This document shows positions 18,282 to 27,114 of a stretch of DNA of 64,000 bases, piece by piece; within the stretch, counting starts at the first letter, position 1; each line of letters starts with the position of its first letter. This DNA comes from JALORV01 sp963724365. Lineage in GTDB: Bacteria; Pseudomonadota; Gammaproteobacteria; Burkholderiales; Burkholderiaceae_F. The stretch covers positions 43,770-107,769 of the forward strand of contig CAVRUR010000009.1 of NCBI GenBank assembly GCA_963724365.1, read 5' to 3'. The translations under genes were made by a program, and so were the position numbers. Below the pieces are notes generated by a model, which did no database searches, was not told the DNA's origin, and saw only the letters and a list, made by a program, of their open reading frames with translations.

Positions 18282-19259
18282 TCAGGCGAGCCGTACTCGC
18301 GGATCGACGAATGTGTAGGCGATGTCGGTCGCGAGGTACGCCAGGATGTACAAGAGCGACCCGAGGAACACCATCGTGTGCACGATGGCGAAGTCCTGGC
18401 CGGCGATTGCCTCGACCACATAGGTGCCCAGGCCCGGGATGCCAAAGAACGACTCGAACACGATCGAACCGAGGAACGCGTAGGGCAGCAGCGCCCCGAC
18501 GTGCGTCAGGATCGGCAGCCAGGCGTTGCGCAGCACATGGCCAAACAGCACCGCGGACTCGGCCAGCCCCTTGGAGCGCGCGGTGCGCACATAGTCCTTG
18601 CCGATCTCCTCCAGCAGCATCGCGCGGAAGAGGCGCGCCTCGCTGCCAAGCTGGAACACGATGCCGACGACGAGCGGCAGCGCGAGGAACTTCACCAGAT
18701 CGAGTCCCGGCACGAAACCCGACAGCGGCACCAGCTTCAGCGTCTTGCCGAAGAACCACTGGGCCATGATGATGTAAAACAGGCTCGAGATAGACATCAT
18801 CACGACGCAGACCACGGTGCCCCAGAAGTCGAGGTAGCTGGCACGGAAGAACACCAGCAGCAGCGAGAACGCGATGCCTGTGAACAGTGTCAGCAGCAGC
18901 ATCGGTCCGGCCAGCGCCAGGCTGGCCGGTATGCGTGTTGCGATCTCATGGCGGATGTCGCGCCCGCTGTCGCTGGTGCCGAAGTCCAGGGTGAAGAGCC
19001 GCAGCGAACGGTCGTAGAAGATCGTCTGTGTGATCTTGGCGGTGCCGTCGGCTTGGGCGTTGAACCACAGCGGCTTGTCGTAGCCCCGCTCGGCCTTCCA
19101 CTTTTCGATCGCATCCTGCGACACGCGCTTGGCGCCGATGTTCAGGCGCGCAATGTTGTCGGGCGAATTGACCGCGAAGAACAGCGTGAAGGTGAGAAGG
19201 TTTACACCGATCAGGATCAGCACCGCATAGCCGATGCGTCGGACGATGTAGTTCAGCAC
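18282..19259 (-). CDS. yejB: Peptide ABC transporter permease YejB
   Basis: A 325-residue inner-membrane permease with an N-terminal helix (IGYAVLILIGVNLLTFTLFF) and five further hydrophobic segments. The EAA-type loop includes ARSKGLAESAVLFGHVLRNAWLP. The C-terminal helix region reads SFFGIPGLGTYVVEAIAGQDF, typical for the DppB/YejB family. It pairs with YejE to form the channel. Spacing is 19 bp to yejE and 28 bp from yejA, consistent with one operon transcribed yejA-B-E-F. Confidence 0.93.
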   Translation of the reverse strand: MLNYIVRRIGYAVLILIGVNLLTFTLFFAVNSPDNIARLNIGAKRVSQDAIEKWKAERGYDKPLWFNAQADGTAKITQTIFYDRSLRLFTLDFGTSDSGRDIRHEIATRIPASLALAGPMLLLTLFTGIAFSLLLVFFRASYLDFWGTVVCVVMMSISSLFYIIMAQWFFGKTLKLVPLSGFVPGLDLVKFLALPLVVGIVFQLGSEARLFRAMLLEEIGKDYVRTARSKGLAESAVLFGHVLRNAWLPILTHVGALLPYAFLGSIVFESFFGIPGLGTYVVEAIAGQDFAIVHTMVFLGSLLYILAYLATDIAYTFVDPRVRLA

Positions 19260-19287
19260 GGACGAGCTCGAAGCGCGGTCGGAGCCG

Positions 19288-21546
19288 TCACTCGGCAGCC
19301 TTCAGGGTCGCGAGCGTGCGCCCAGCGGTCTCTCGCTCGCGCCGCTTCCAGCTGCGGAACGCCGGCACCACGGCGGCGACGAGGACCAGCACGATCAGCA
19401 CGACGGGCCACCAGATCGGCCGGTTCCATTCGGCGATCTTCGCGGCGCGCAGCTCGGGGTCGACCTTGAAGTACATGAGGCGATCGTTCGCCAGCGGCGC
19501 CGGCTTCACGTTGCCGACCCACCCGTGCTGCACCGAGCCCGCATACGGGTTGTAACCGAAGGCCCACGGAGCATCCTTTTGAAGGATGGCGATCATCTCG
19601 TCGACGACCTGCTGCTTGCGCGGAACGTCATCGAGGTAGCGCATTTCCTCGAACAGCTTGTCGAACTCGGCATTCTGGTAGTTGGCCGTGTTGTTGCCGT
19701 TGCCCTGCGTGGCGGCCTGCGAGTTGGGACCGTACAGCAGGAAAAGGAAGTTCTCGGCGTCGGGATAGTCGGCGAACCAGCCCCACCAGAAGATCTGCAG
19801 GCTGCCCTTGTCTGCCTTGTCCTGGAAACGGTTGTAGTCGGTGGCGCGCAGTTCGAGTTGCACGCCGATCTTGGCGAACTGCTTGACCATCCACTCGACC
19901 TCGGCCTTGAGCTCGGGCGTCAATGCGCGCTGGTAATCGTAGTTCAGTACCAGCGGCTGGCCGGTCGCAGCACTCCGCCCGTCCGGGTACCCGGCCTCGG
20001 CTAGCAGCTTCTTCGCGGTCTCGATCGACTTGCGCTGCGGCTTGCCGTCGACGATGTCGTAAACGCTGCGGTTGATGGCCTCGGGGCGAAAGGCGAAGAC
20101 ACCGGGCGGCACCGCGCCCATTGCCGGCTCGCCGGCGGCCTTGCTTTCGAACACGCGCACGAACTCTTCCCAGTCGATGGCGATCGACAGTGCCTGGCGC
20201 AGCTTGCGATTGCGTTCCTGCTCCTCCGGCGTCTTGCCTTTGCCGACGACCGGGTCCCACCAGTTGAAGCCGAGGTACCAGTTGGAGATTTCGAGCATCT
20301 TCGGCATCTGGATGCCGCGCTCGCGAAAAAGTCGCGCCACCTTCTCGGAGTTCTTGACGTCGTAATCGAATTTCTGGAACCAGTCGAAACGAGAGACATC
20401 GGGATTGTCGTAGTAGCCCTGCAGGAACTTGGTCTTGTGCGGGATATCTTCCTTCTCGATGGTGAAGACGACCTGGTCGACGAAGGGCATGGCCTTGCCG
20501 CAGTCGGCCAGCAGTCCCGCGGCCTCGTCCGCCGGCTCGCCCTCGCACGGGTACGGTTCGCCGCGGAAGTTGGGGTTGCGGCTCAGCACGTGGCGGCGGT
20601 TTTCCTGGTACTCGGTCAGCATGTAGGGGCCGGTGCCGACCGGCCAGTAGTTCATGCTGAGGTTGCGTTCGTTCATGCCGGGCTGCGCGTAGAACTTGTC
20701 GACCTCCCACGGCACCGGGGAGAAGAAGCTCATCGTCAGCCAGTACTTGAACTGCGGATACTTGCCCTTGAGGCGAATCCTGACGGTGTGATCGTCGAGA
20801 GCCTCGGCGCCGGCTAGCGGGAACTGACGGAAGTCGAGGAACGGCAGGTTGCGGTCCGTGAGCGGCTTGCCACTGCGCAGCTTCTCGTCTTCCTTCGAGA
20901 TGAGCTCGCCGTATTCCTTGAGCCCCAGGATGTGCTCGGCCATCGGCGAGAACGAAGGCGACTTGATGCGCGTGGTCGCCAGGCGCTTGATGGCGTAGAC
21001 ATAGTCATGGGCCGTCAGCTCGCGCGTGCCGCGGTGCTCGAAATCGAAGGGCGTGCGCTTGTCGCCGAGATCCTTCGCGGTCAACGCGTGATAACGGGGG
21101 TTGCCCGCGTCGTCCTTCGCAAAGGCCGGGTGCGGAGAGAACAGGATGCCCTTCTTCAGTCGGATGTCGTAGACCGACTCGGCGATCTCGGCGCCGGGTG
21201 CATCGGCCGGAAGTTCGCGCCCCGCCTTGTCGTAGTAACGCGGTGTGGCGATCGACTCGGCAGCGCGTGGCGCCACTTCGTACGGCCGCTTCAGGTAATG
21301 AAATCGGTACAGCGGCTCGTAGATCGCGTAGGTGTACGGGGTCTCATCGAGCGAATACGAGGCGGTCGGATCGAGGTACTTGGGCGAACGCTCCGTGAAC
21401 GCGGTGAAGAAGGTGTTGGTCTTCTCGGCGCCGTTGGGATGCGGGCTGTTGGTGACGCGGTCGCATCCGGCGAGGAACGCCGCGCCCGCGAGCAGCAAGG
21501 CACCTGCGCGGCTCAATGCCGCAAACCTGCTGCACCTCATGATCAT
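19288..21546 (-). CDS. yejA: Peptide ABC transporter substrate-binding lipoprotein (YejA-like, family 5)
   Basis: Extracellular solute-binding protein of about 752 residues. The N-terminus is a lipoprotein signal peptide with lipobox LAGC (cleavage before Cys at about residue 29). Family-5 features include the YWPVGTGPYMLTEYQENRRHVLSRN segment, IAIDWEEFVRVFESK and IFWWGWFADYPDAENFLFLLYGP. It carries an extra C-terminal membrane segment (IWWPVVLIVLVLVAAVVPAF), unusual for a lipoprotein of this family and possibly a second anchor. Start ATG 21546 follows GGGGAGGACAG; a second ATG six bases on is also possible. Confidence 0.9.
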   Translation of the reverse strand: MIMRCSRFAALSRAGALLLAGAAFLAGCDRVTNSPHPNGAEKTNTFFTAFTERSPKYLDPTASYSLDETPYTYAIYEPLYRFHYLKRPYEVAPRAAESIATPRYYDKAGRELPADAPGAEIAESVYDIRLKKGILFSPHPAFAKDDAGNPRYHALTAKDLGDKRTPFDFEHRGTRELTAHDYVYAIKRLATTRIKSPSFSPMAEHILGLKEYGELISKEDEKLRSGKPLTDRNLPFLDFRQFPLAGAEALDDHTVRIRLKGKYPQFKYWLTMSFFSPVPWEVDKFYAQPGMNERNLSMNYWPVGTGPYMLTEYQENRRHVLSRNPNFRGEPYPCEGEPADEAAGLLADCGKAMPFVDQVVFTIEKEDIPHKTKFLQGYYDNPDVSRFDWFQKFDYDVKNSEKVARLFRERGIQMPKMLEISNWYLGFNWWDPVVGKGKTPEEQERNRKLRQALSIAIDWEEFVRVFESKAAGEPAMGAVPPGVFAFRPEAINRSVYDIVDGKPQRKSIETAKKLLAEAGYPDGRSAATGQPLVLNYDYQRALTPELKAEVEWMVKQFAKIGVQLELRATDYNRFQDKADKGSLQIFWWGWFADYPDAENFLFLLYGPNSQAATQGNGNNTANYQNAEFDKLFEEMRYLDDVPRKQQVVDEMIAILQKDAPWAFGYNPYAGSVQHGWVGNVKPAPLANDRLMYFKVDPELRAAKIAEWNRPIWWPVVLIVLVLVAAVVPAFRSWKRRERETAGRTLATLKAAE

Positions 21547-21708
21547 CTGTCCTCCCCGCGTGGTCGCGGCCGTGCTGCCGGGCAGCTTGCTCGATCCTCG
21601 TGGGACCGGCAAAAGGCGCGCATTGTAATTGGCCGGCACCGGAAGAAGCATCGATGCCCATCCCTGAACCCGGCGCCGGCGAAGCCCGGAACAGCTGAAT
21701 TACGCCCT

Positions 21709-21714
21709 TATACT
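21709..21714 (+). promoter_or_regulatory. Candidate -10 box of the Tol-Pal operon
   Basis: TATACT lies 13 bp ahead of the ybgC start in a gap with no other coding signal. No good -35 box is visible, so the assignment is weak. Confidence 0.25.
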
Positions 21715-21726
21715 GCGGTGCAGCGC

Positions 21727-22176
21727 ATGTCGACGACTCTTCCTTCTGCGACCGGCCAGCACTTCACGTGGACGATCCGCGTCTATTACGAGGACACGGA
21801 CACTGGCGGAATTGTCTATTACGCCAACTACCTGAAGTTCTTTGAACGCGCGCGTACCGAATGGTTGCGCGCGGCCGGATACGAGCAGCGCCGCCTGTCG
21901 GAAGAATTCGGCCTGCAGTTTGTCGTGGCGCAGGTGCAGTGTGACTATCGGCAGCCGGCCCGACTGGATGACCTGCTCGAGATCGATCTGCGTGTGCTGA
22001 AGTCGGGCCGCGTGTTCATCGTGTTCGAGCAGACGGCCCGGCGCGGCGCGACCGTGCTGGCCACCGCGACCGTGAAGGCGGGCTGCATCGACACGCACCG
22101 CTTCGTCCCGGCCGCGATGCCTGCCGAACTGCTCGACGCATTCCGTACCTTGCCCGGATCACTTCGCCACTCATGA
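21727..22176 (+). CDS. ybgC: Tol-Pal associated acyl-CoA thioesterase YbgC
   Basis: Hotdog-fold thioesterase of 149 residues, first gene of the Tol-Pal operon. The catalytic signature YYEDTDTGGIVYYANYLKFFERARTEWLR is evident by its parts: Asp in EDTDTGG and the YYANYLKFFERAR helix. ATG at 21727 is used because it begins the plausible N-terminus MSTTLPSATGQHFTW; longer upstream frames are antisense to yejA. It overlaps tolQ by four bases (ATGA). The role is thought to involve phospholipid or acyl-CoA metabolism linked to envelope integrity. Confidence 0.94.
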   Translation: MSTTLPSATGQHFTWTIRVYYEDTDTGGIVYYANYLKFFERARTEWLRAAGYEQRRLSEEFGLQFVVAQVQCDYRQPARLDDLLEIDLRVLKSGRVFIVFEQTARRGATVLATATVKAGCIDTHRFVPAAMPAELLDAFRTLPGSLRHS

Positions 22177-22859
22177 CACCTACCGCCGACCTTTCGATCC
22201 TCTCGCTCATCACCAAGGCCACGGTGGTCGTGCAGTTCGTGATGCTGCTGCTCGCCGTGCTGTCGATCGCCTCGTGGACGGCGATCTTCCAGAAAGGTTT
22301 CGCGATCAAGCGGGCGAAGCGCGAGACCGAGGAGTTCGAGCGCCAGTTCTGGGGCGGCGCCGAGTTGAGCCAGCTGTATCAGCAGGCCTCGAATCCGCGG
22401 CGCAAGTCCGGCACGCTCGAGCGCATCTTCGAGGCCGGCATGAGCGAGTTCCTGAAGCTGCGTGGCCGCGGCCAGTCTTCGGAAGACCGGCAGGCCACGC
22501 TCGATGGCGCTCGGCGCGCGATGCGTGCCTCATACCAGCGCGAGATGGACGGGCTGGAATCGCGGCTGAATTTCCTCGCGTCGGTGGGCTCGGTCAGTCC
22601 GTACATCGGCCTGTTCGGCACGGTCTGGGGAATCATGCACGCCTTCACCGGTCTATCGAATCTGCAGCAGGCCAACCTCGCGAGCGTGGCGCCAGGGATT
22701 GCCGAGGCCCTGGTGGCCACCGCGATCGGTCTGTTTGCGGCGATTCCGGCCGTGGTCGCCTACAACCGCTTTGCGAACGACATCGACCGGCTGGCCAACC
22801 GCTTCGAGAGTTTCATGGAAGAGTTCCTCAACATCCTGCAGCGCCAGCGGGCTGCCTGA
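22173..22859 (+). CDS. tolQ: Tol-Pal system proton channel subunit TolQ
   Basis: Inner-membrane protein of 228 residues, homologous to ExbB, that forms the Tol motor with TolR. Three hydrophobic helices are visible: LITKATVVVQFVMLLLAVLS near residue 10, then the paired C-terminal helices LASVGSVSPYIGLFGTVWGI and ALVATAIGLFAAIPAVVAYN. These match the TolQ/ExbB signatures. It overlaps ybgC and is 3 bp from tolR. Confidence 0.96.
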   Translation: MTPTADLSILSLITKATVVVQFVMLLLAVLSIASWTAIFQKGFAIKRAKRETEEFERQFWGGAELSQLYQQASNPRRKSGTLERIFEAGMSEFLKLRGRGQSSEDRQATLDGARRAMRASYQREMDGLESRLNFLASVGSVSPYIGLFGTVWGIMHAFTGLSNLQQANLASVAPGIAEALVATAIGLFAAIPAVVAYNRFANDIDRLANRFESFMEEFLNILQRQRAA

Positions 22860-22862
22860 CCA

Positions 22863-23285
22863 ATGGCCCTGGTCGCACGCCGCACCGGACGTCGCCGCCG
22901 CTTGATGGCGGACATCAATGTCGTCCCGTATGTCGACGTGATGCTGGTGCTCGTCGTGATCCTGATGGTGGCCGCGCCCTTCGTGAATCCGAGCGTGGTC
23001 GACCTGCCCTCGGTGGCCAAGGCCGGTCAGCAGAAGGACATTCCGGTGCGTGTCGTCGTGCGTTCCGACGGACGCGTGTCGATCCTCGATCAGGGCAAGG
23101 GCGAAACGACGGTCCCGGCGGGACAGTTGATCGCGTCGGTGAAGTCGCGGCAGAAGAACGCCGGCACACCGGTGGTCATCGAGGCTGATGCGAAGGTCCA
23201 GTACAAGTCCGTCGTCGACGTCATGCGTGACTTGCAGAAGGCGGGCATCGAGCGTGTCGGCCTGTCGGTCCAGCTCGCGCAATGA
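22863..23285 (+). CDS. tolR: Tol-Pal system protein TolR
   Basis: ExbD homologue of 140 residues. The single membrane helix has VVPYVDVMLVLVVILMVAAP with the conserved functional Asp in PYVDVMLVL. The periplasmic domain ends VDVMRDLQKAGIERVGLSVQ, as expected for TolR. The stop overlaps the tolA start (CAATGA). Together with TolQ it energises TolA. Confidence 0.96.
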   Translation: MALVARRTGRRRRLMADINVVPYVDVMLVLVVILMVAAPFVNPSVVDLPSVAKAGQQKDIPVRVVVRSDGRVSILDQGKGETTVPAGQLIASVKSRQKNAGTPVVIEADAKVQYKSVVDVMRDLQKAGIERVGLSVQLAQ

Positions 23286-24106
23286 AGAACGCCGCGCCCC
23301 GCGCCCGGCGTCATCGCTGGCATGCTCCTGAGAAGGGCACCGGCCCTGCGTTCATGATCTCGCTGGCCGCGCACACGATGCTGTTCCTCGCGATCGCCTT
23401 CGTCGTGCGCTGGAAGACCGAACCGGCCGGTCCGGTCTCGGCCGAGCTGTGGGGCGGGTTGCCGCCGATCGTCGAGGCGACACCCCCGCCGCCGCCACCA
23501 CCACCGCCGCCGAAGATCGAGCGCGCACCCGAACCGGAACCGGTGAAGCCGGACATCGTCATCGAACAGAAGAAGCCCGAGCCGAAGCCCGAGCCGAAGC
23601 CGGAGAAGAAGGTCGAGCCGGTGAAAAAGGTCGAGCCGGTGAAGAAGGTCGAACCCGACAAAGCGGAACTGCGCAAGCGCGAAGAAGAGGCCAAGGCCGA
23701 GAAGGCAGCGCAGGCGGCGGTGCAGAAGCAGCGCGATGCCTCGATCCAGCGCATGCTCGCCGCGGCGGGATCGTCCAGCAATCCTTCTGTGACGGGAGCC
23801 TCGGGGGGCAGCCCAGGTCTGACCGACAGCTACAAGGGCCAGATCGTGGGCTGCATCCGTAAGAACATCTTGTTCAGCGTGCCCGAGGGAATGCGCGCCA
23901 GGCAGCACGTTGCAGAGTTCGAGGTCAAGCTACTGCCGTCAGGCGAGCAGGATGGCGCGCCTCGCCTGATCAGTAGAAGTGGTCTCGCCACCTACGACGA
24001 CGCCGTCGAACGTGCGATCGTCCGCTGCAATCCGTTCCCGAAGCCGCCCGGGGGCGAGATGCCGCGATCGCTGCGCCTGACGTTCGATCCCGTAGACACC
24101 CGATAG
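23282..24106 (+). CDS. tolA: Cell envelope integrity protein TolA
   Basis: A 274-residue inner-membrane protein bridging the Tol motor to Pal. Order: a basic N-terminus, a membrane segment (FMISLAAHTMLFLAIAFVV, about residues 25-43) and a polyproline stretch (PPPPPPPP). A Lys/Glu-rich helical domain then carries short direct repeats of VEPVKK, and RKREEEAKAEKAAQAA follows. The C-terminal domain begins near SYKGQIVGCIRKNI. The helical domain is shorter than in E. coli, common in betaproteobacteria. Confidence 0.93.
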   Translation: MKNAAPRARRHRWHAPEKGTGPAFMISLAAHTMLFLAIAFVVRWKTEPAGPVSAELWGGLPPIVEATPPPPPPPPPPKIERAPEPEPVKPDIVIEQKKPEPKPEPKPEKKVEPVKKVEPVKKVEPDKAELRKREEEAKAEKAAQAAVQKQRDASIQRMLAAAGSSSNPSVTGASGGSPGLTDSYKGQIVGCIRKNILFSVPEGMRARQHVAEFEVKLLPSGEQDGAPRLISRSGLATYDDAVERAIVRCNPFPKPPGGEMPRSLRLTFDPVDTR

Positions 24107-24209
24107 ATCGAACATCGTTGATACACCTCTTGACCCCGTCATCCGTCGTCGCGCGTTTCCGTGAACGTGGCTCGCGCGTCGCTGTCTATACTCGCCGGCA
24201 GTTGTCCGA

Positions 24210-25505
24210 ATGAAGAAATCGCAAAAAATCGTCCCTCACATCGCCCGCCGGTCCCTGTGCGGCGCGCTGGCTCTCCTGCCGCTGGCGGCTCGCGCGCAGT
24301 TGCGCGTCGAGATCACCGGCGTCGGCGGGCAGCAGTTCCCCATCGCGATCGCGCCGTTTGCCGTGGAGGGAGCGCCGGGTCAGGACGTTGCGGCAATCGT
24401 GCGCGACGACCTGGCGCGCAGCGGACTGTTCCGCATTGTCGATGCCGGCACGCAGTCCATCGCCGACAGCATCACTCCCAATCTTGCTGAGTGGAAATCG
24501 CGCGGCGCCGACGCACTTGCCATCGGCAGCGTGCGGCGACTGGCCGACGGTCGCTTTGACGTCCGCTTCCGACTGCTTGATACCGTCAAGCAGCTGCAGC
24601 TTGACGGGCTCTCGTATCTCGTCGCGGCCGCGGACCTGCGACTGACGGCGCACCGGATTGCGGACCGGATCTACGAGAAACTCACCGGCGAACGCGGTGT
24701 GTTCGCGACCCGCATTGCGTATGTCGTGCAGACCGGCCGCAATGCCTGGGAACTGCACATTGCCGACGCCGACGGGGCCAATTCCCAGGCCGCGCTGCGC
24801 TCGCGCGAGCCGATCATCTCGCCGGCGTGGTCGCCGGACGGCACGCGCCTTGCCTACGTGTCATTCGAGACCGGCAAGCCGGTCGTCTACGTCCACACGG
24901 TGACGACGGGCGAGCGCAAGGCCGTGGCGAACTTTCGAGGCTCGAACAGCGCACCCGCCTGGTCGCCGGACGGCCGATCGCTGGCCGTGACACTGACGCG
25001 CGAAGGCAACTCGCAGATCTTCCTGATGAACGCAGACGGCTCGAATGTCCGACGGCTGACCCAGTCAAGCGGCATAGATACCGAGCCGGTGTACAGCCCG
25101 GATGGCCAGTCGATCTACTTCACGTCGGACCGGGGCGGTGGCCCGCAGGTCTACCGCATGGCGGCGGGCGGTGGTGCTGCGCAACGTATCACGTTCAACG
25201 GTGACTACAACATCAGTCCGCGATTGTCACCCGACGGCAGGTTGCTCTCCTATGTGGGGCGTCGCAGTGGTCGCTTCCAGGTGATGGTGCTCGACATCGC
25301 CAGCGGTACCGAATCTCCAGTCACGGACACCGTGCGTGACGAATCGCCCAGCTTTGCCCCGAACGGTCGGCTGCTGCTGTATGCCACCGAAGTCAATGGG
25401 CGCGGCATTCTCGCCTCGGCGTCCGTCGATGGTCGTGTGCGGACCCGCCTTACCGGTCCCGCCGGCGACATCCGCGAGCCGACCTGGGGTCCATTCATCA
25501 AGTAG
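24210..25505 (+). CDS. tolB: Tol-Pal system beta-propeller protein TolB
   Basis: Periplasmic protein of 431 residues with a signal peptide ending LPLAARA. An N-terminal domain is followed by a six-bladed propeller whose blades repeat the motif PAWSPDGTRLAYVS, PAWSPDGRSLAVTL and PVYSPDGQSIYFTSDRGG. TolB binds Pal and outer-membrane components. A weak TATACT about 17 bp upstream (24187-24192) could be an internal promoter, as the 103-bp gap after tolA is the largest inside the operon. Confidence 0.96.
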   Translation: MKKSQKIVPHIARRSLCGALALLPLAARAQLRVEITGVGGQQFPIAIAPFAVEGAPGQDVAAIVRDDLARSGLFRIVDAGTQSIADSITPNLAEWKSRGADALAIGSVRRLADGRFDVRFRLLDTVKQLQLDGLSYLVAAADLRLTAHRIADRIYEKLTGERGVFATRIAYVVQTGRNAWELHIADADGANSQAALRSREPIISPAWSPDGTRLAYVSFETGKPVVYVHTVTTGERKAVANFRGSNSAPAWSPDGRSLAVTLTREGNSQIFLMNADGSNVRRLTQSSGIDTEPVYSPDGQSIYFTSDRGGGPQVYRMAAGGGAAQRITFNGDYNISPRLSPDGRLLSYVGRRSGRFQVMVLDIASGTESPVTDTVRDESPSFAPNGRLLLYATEVNGRGILASASVDGRVRTRLTGPAGDIREPTWGPFIK

Positions 25506-25526
25506 ATCTCGAAGCAAGGAGTGACG

Positions 25527-26081
25527 ATGCATCAGTTCGCCAAGTACGCACGCAGCGCAGCCGCGGCAGCGGCCCTTATCTGGATGGTGGCCGGATGCTC
25601 CTCGGTCAAGCTCGACGAGCAGAGCCCCGCGCCGATCGTCGATGCCCAGAGCGGCACGGGCGGGACCGGCGCTACCGATCCGCGTGCCGTCAAGCCGGTG
25701 ACCGCCGCCTCGACTCAGGGGGTCGATCCGTTCACCGATCCCAACAATCCGCTGTCGAAGAAGAGCGTCTTCTTCGACTTTGACAGCTTCGTTGTCAAAG
25801 CCGAGTTCCAGCCGCTGGTCGAGGCGCACGGCAAGTACCTCGCGGCCAACAGCGGACGCCAGATCAAGATTGAGGGCAATACGGACGAGCGCGGCGGTCG
25901 CGAGTACAACCTGGCGCTCGGCCAGAAGCGCGCCGAAGCCGTGAAGCAACGCCTGTTGCTGCTCGGCGCCAAGGACGGTCAGGTCGAAACCGTGAGCTTT
26001 GGCAAGGAGAAACCGCGCGCACTCGGTAGCACCGAGGAGGCGTGGGCACAGAACCGGCGGGCGGATATTGTTTATAAGTAG
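25527..26081 (+). CDS. pal: Peptidoglycan-associated lipoprotein Pal
   Basis: Outer-membrane lipoprotein with a signal peptide and lipobox VAGC near residue 26 (of the ATG at 25527, which follows AGGAG by 5 bp). The OmpA-like peptidoglycan-binding domain contains SVFFDFDSFVV, IEGNTDERGGREYNLALGQKRAEAV and the final WAQNRRADIVYK. It anchors the outer membrane to the wall with TolA-TolB. A structured repeat starts exactly at its stop codon. Confidence 0.96.
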   Translation: MHQFAKYARSAAAAAALIWMVAGCSSVKLDEQSPAPIVDAQSGTGGTGATDPRAVKPVTAASTQGVDPFTDPNNPLSKKSVFFDFDSFVVKAEFQPLVEAHGKYLAANSGRQIKIEGNTDERGGREYNLALGQKRAEAVKQRLLLLGAKDGQVETVSFGKEKPRALGSTEEAWAQNRRADIVYK

Positions 26082-26193
26082 CGTTCCTCGTGTACGCGAC
26101 GCGCTGCGCGCTTCGCACGTGCACTCGGAACGGAATAGTTAGAAGGGCGGGCTTGGGAGCGGCCCGGCGCCCGCCCTTGAAACAAAGGCACGC
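26076..26193 (+). repeat. Double-hairpin repeat, copy 1 (downstream of pal)
   Basis: Two stem-loops in series. The first is closed by CGTTCC (26083-26088) and GGAACG with CTCGTGTACGCGA and TCGCACGTGCACTC inside. A TAGTTAGAA linker follows, then AGGGCGGGC...GCGCCCGCCCTT forms a second GC-rich stem. An inverted copy with matching architecture lies at 31893-32003. The second stem may serve as a terminator or attenuator between pal and cpoB. No gene lies in 26082-26243. Confidence 0.75.
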
Positions 26194-26243
26194 GGGGACG
26201 TCCCGCTGTCGCCGCATCGAACCGGTTGAACCCATTGGCAGAC

Positions 26244-27002
26244 ATGAACCTCCGAATTCTTGCAGCCGCCTTCGCACTGGCCGTTTCGTTGCCGGTGCAC
26301 GCACAGCTCTTTGCCGACGACGACGCTCGCAAGGCGATCCTCGAACTGCGGCAGCGCATCGCGGCCATGGAAACGGCGCTGCAGAAAAAAGACGCCGAAC
26401 TCACCACCCGCCTCGATACCGCTCAGCGCGGCCAGCTCGAGCTCGTCAACCAGAACGATGCGCTGCGGCAGGAAGTGGCCAAGCTGCGCGGGCAGGTCGA
26501 GGCGCTGGCCAACGAGGTCGCCACCTTGCAGAAGCGAAATCGCGACCTGTACACCGATCTCGACGCGCGGCTGAAGAAATTCGAGCCATCGACGGTGACG
26601 GTCGACGGTCGCACCGCGACGGTCGATCGTGCCGAGCAGGCCGCCTACGACGCGGCCCTGGCGCAGTTCCGCGGGGGCGACTTCCGTGCCTCGATCAACA
26701 GTTTCCAGCAGTTCATTGCGCGCTATCCCGCCAGTGCCTACGTCCCGGTGGCGCAGTATTTCATCGGCAGTGCGCTGTTCGCACTGAAGGACTACAAGGG
26801 ATCGATCGCGGCCCATCAGGTGATCGTCGATCGCTACAAGGATTCGCCGCGCGCGGCCGAAGCGCTGCTGTCGATCGCCGACAGCCAGCTGCAGATGGCG
26901 GACAAGAAGTCCGCCAATCGCACGTTGACGCGCGTGATCAAGGAGTACCCGGACAGCGAAGCAGCAGTGCTGGCGCGCGAACGCCTGCCGGGAACGCGCT
27001 GA
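26244..27002 (+). CDS. cpoB: Cell division coordinator CpoB / Tol-Pal protein YbgF
   Basis: Periplasmic protein of about 252 residues, starting at ATG 26244 with a signal peptide ending LPVHAQ. An N-terminal coiled coil (RQRIAAMETALQKKDAEL and following heptads, about residues 25-110) leads to TPR repeats such as YDAALAQFRGGDFRASINSF and YFIGSALFALKDYKGSIAAH. This layout is YbgF/CpoB, which coordinates peptidoglycan synthesis with Tol-mediated constriction. It closes the Tol-Pal operon but is separated from pal by the structured repeat. Confidence 0.94.
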   Translation: MNLRILAAAFALAVSLPVHAQLFADDDARKAILELRQRIAAMETALQKKDAELTTRLDTAQRGQLELVNQNDALRQEVAKLRGQVEALANEVATLQKRNRDLYTDLDARLKKFEPSTVTVDGRTATVDRAEQAAYDAALAQFRGGDFRASINSFQQFIARYPASAYVPVAQYFIGSALFALKDYKGSIAAHQVIVDRYKDSPRAAEALLSIADSQLQMADKKSANRTLTRVIKEYPDSEAAVLARERLPGTR

Positions 27003-27114
27003 CGCGCTCTGCTCTTGGATGGCGGGCGGACTGCCGGGACTGCGCAGCGGCCCGCGCCTTAGACTTGTTGCGCCCCCTTTCCGGCGGCTCCCCGCCCCAT
27101 CGATTGTCGAACCC

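Noticed and set aside
26076..26193. tRNA or integron attC site
   Set aside because: GTTAG-like ends and stems suggested attC, but no integrase or cassette is present, the inverted copy lies at an unrelated operon end, and no anticodon arm can be drawn.
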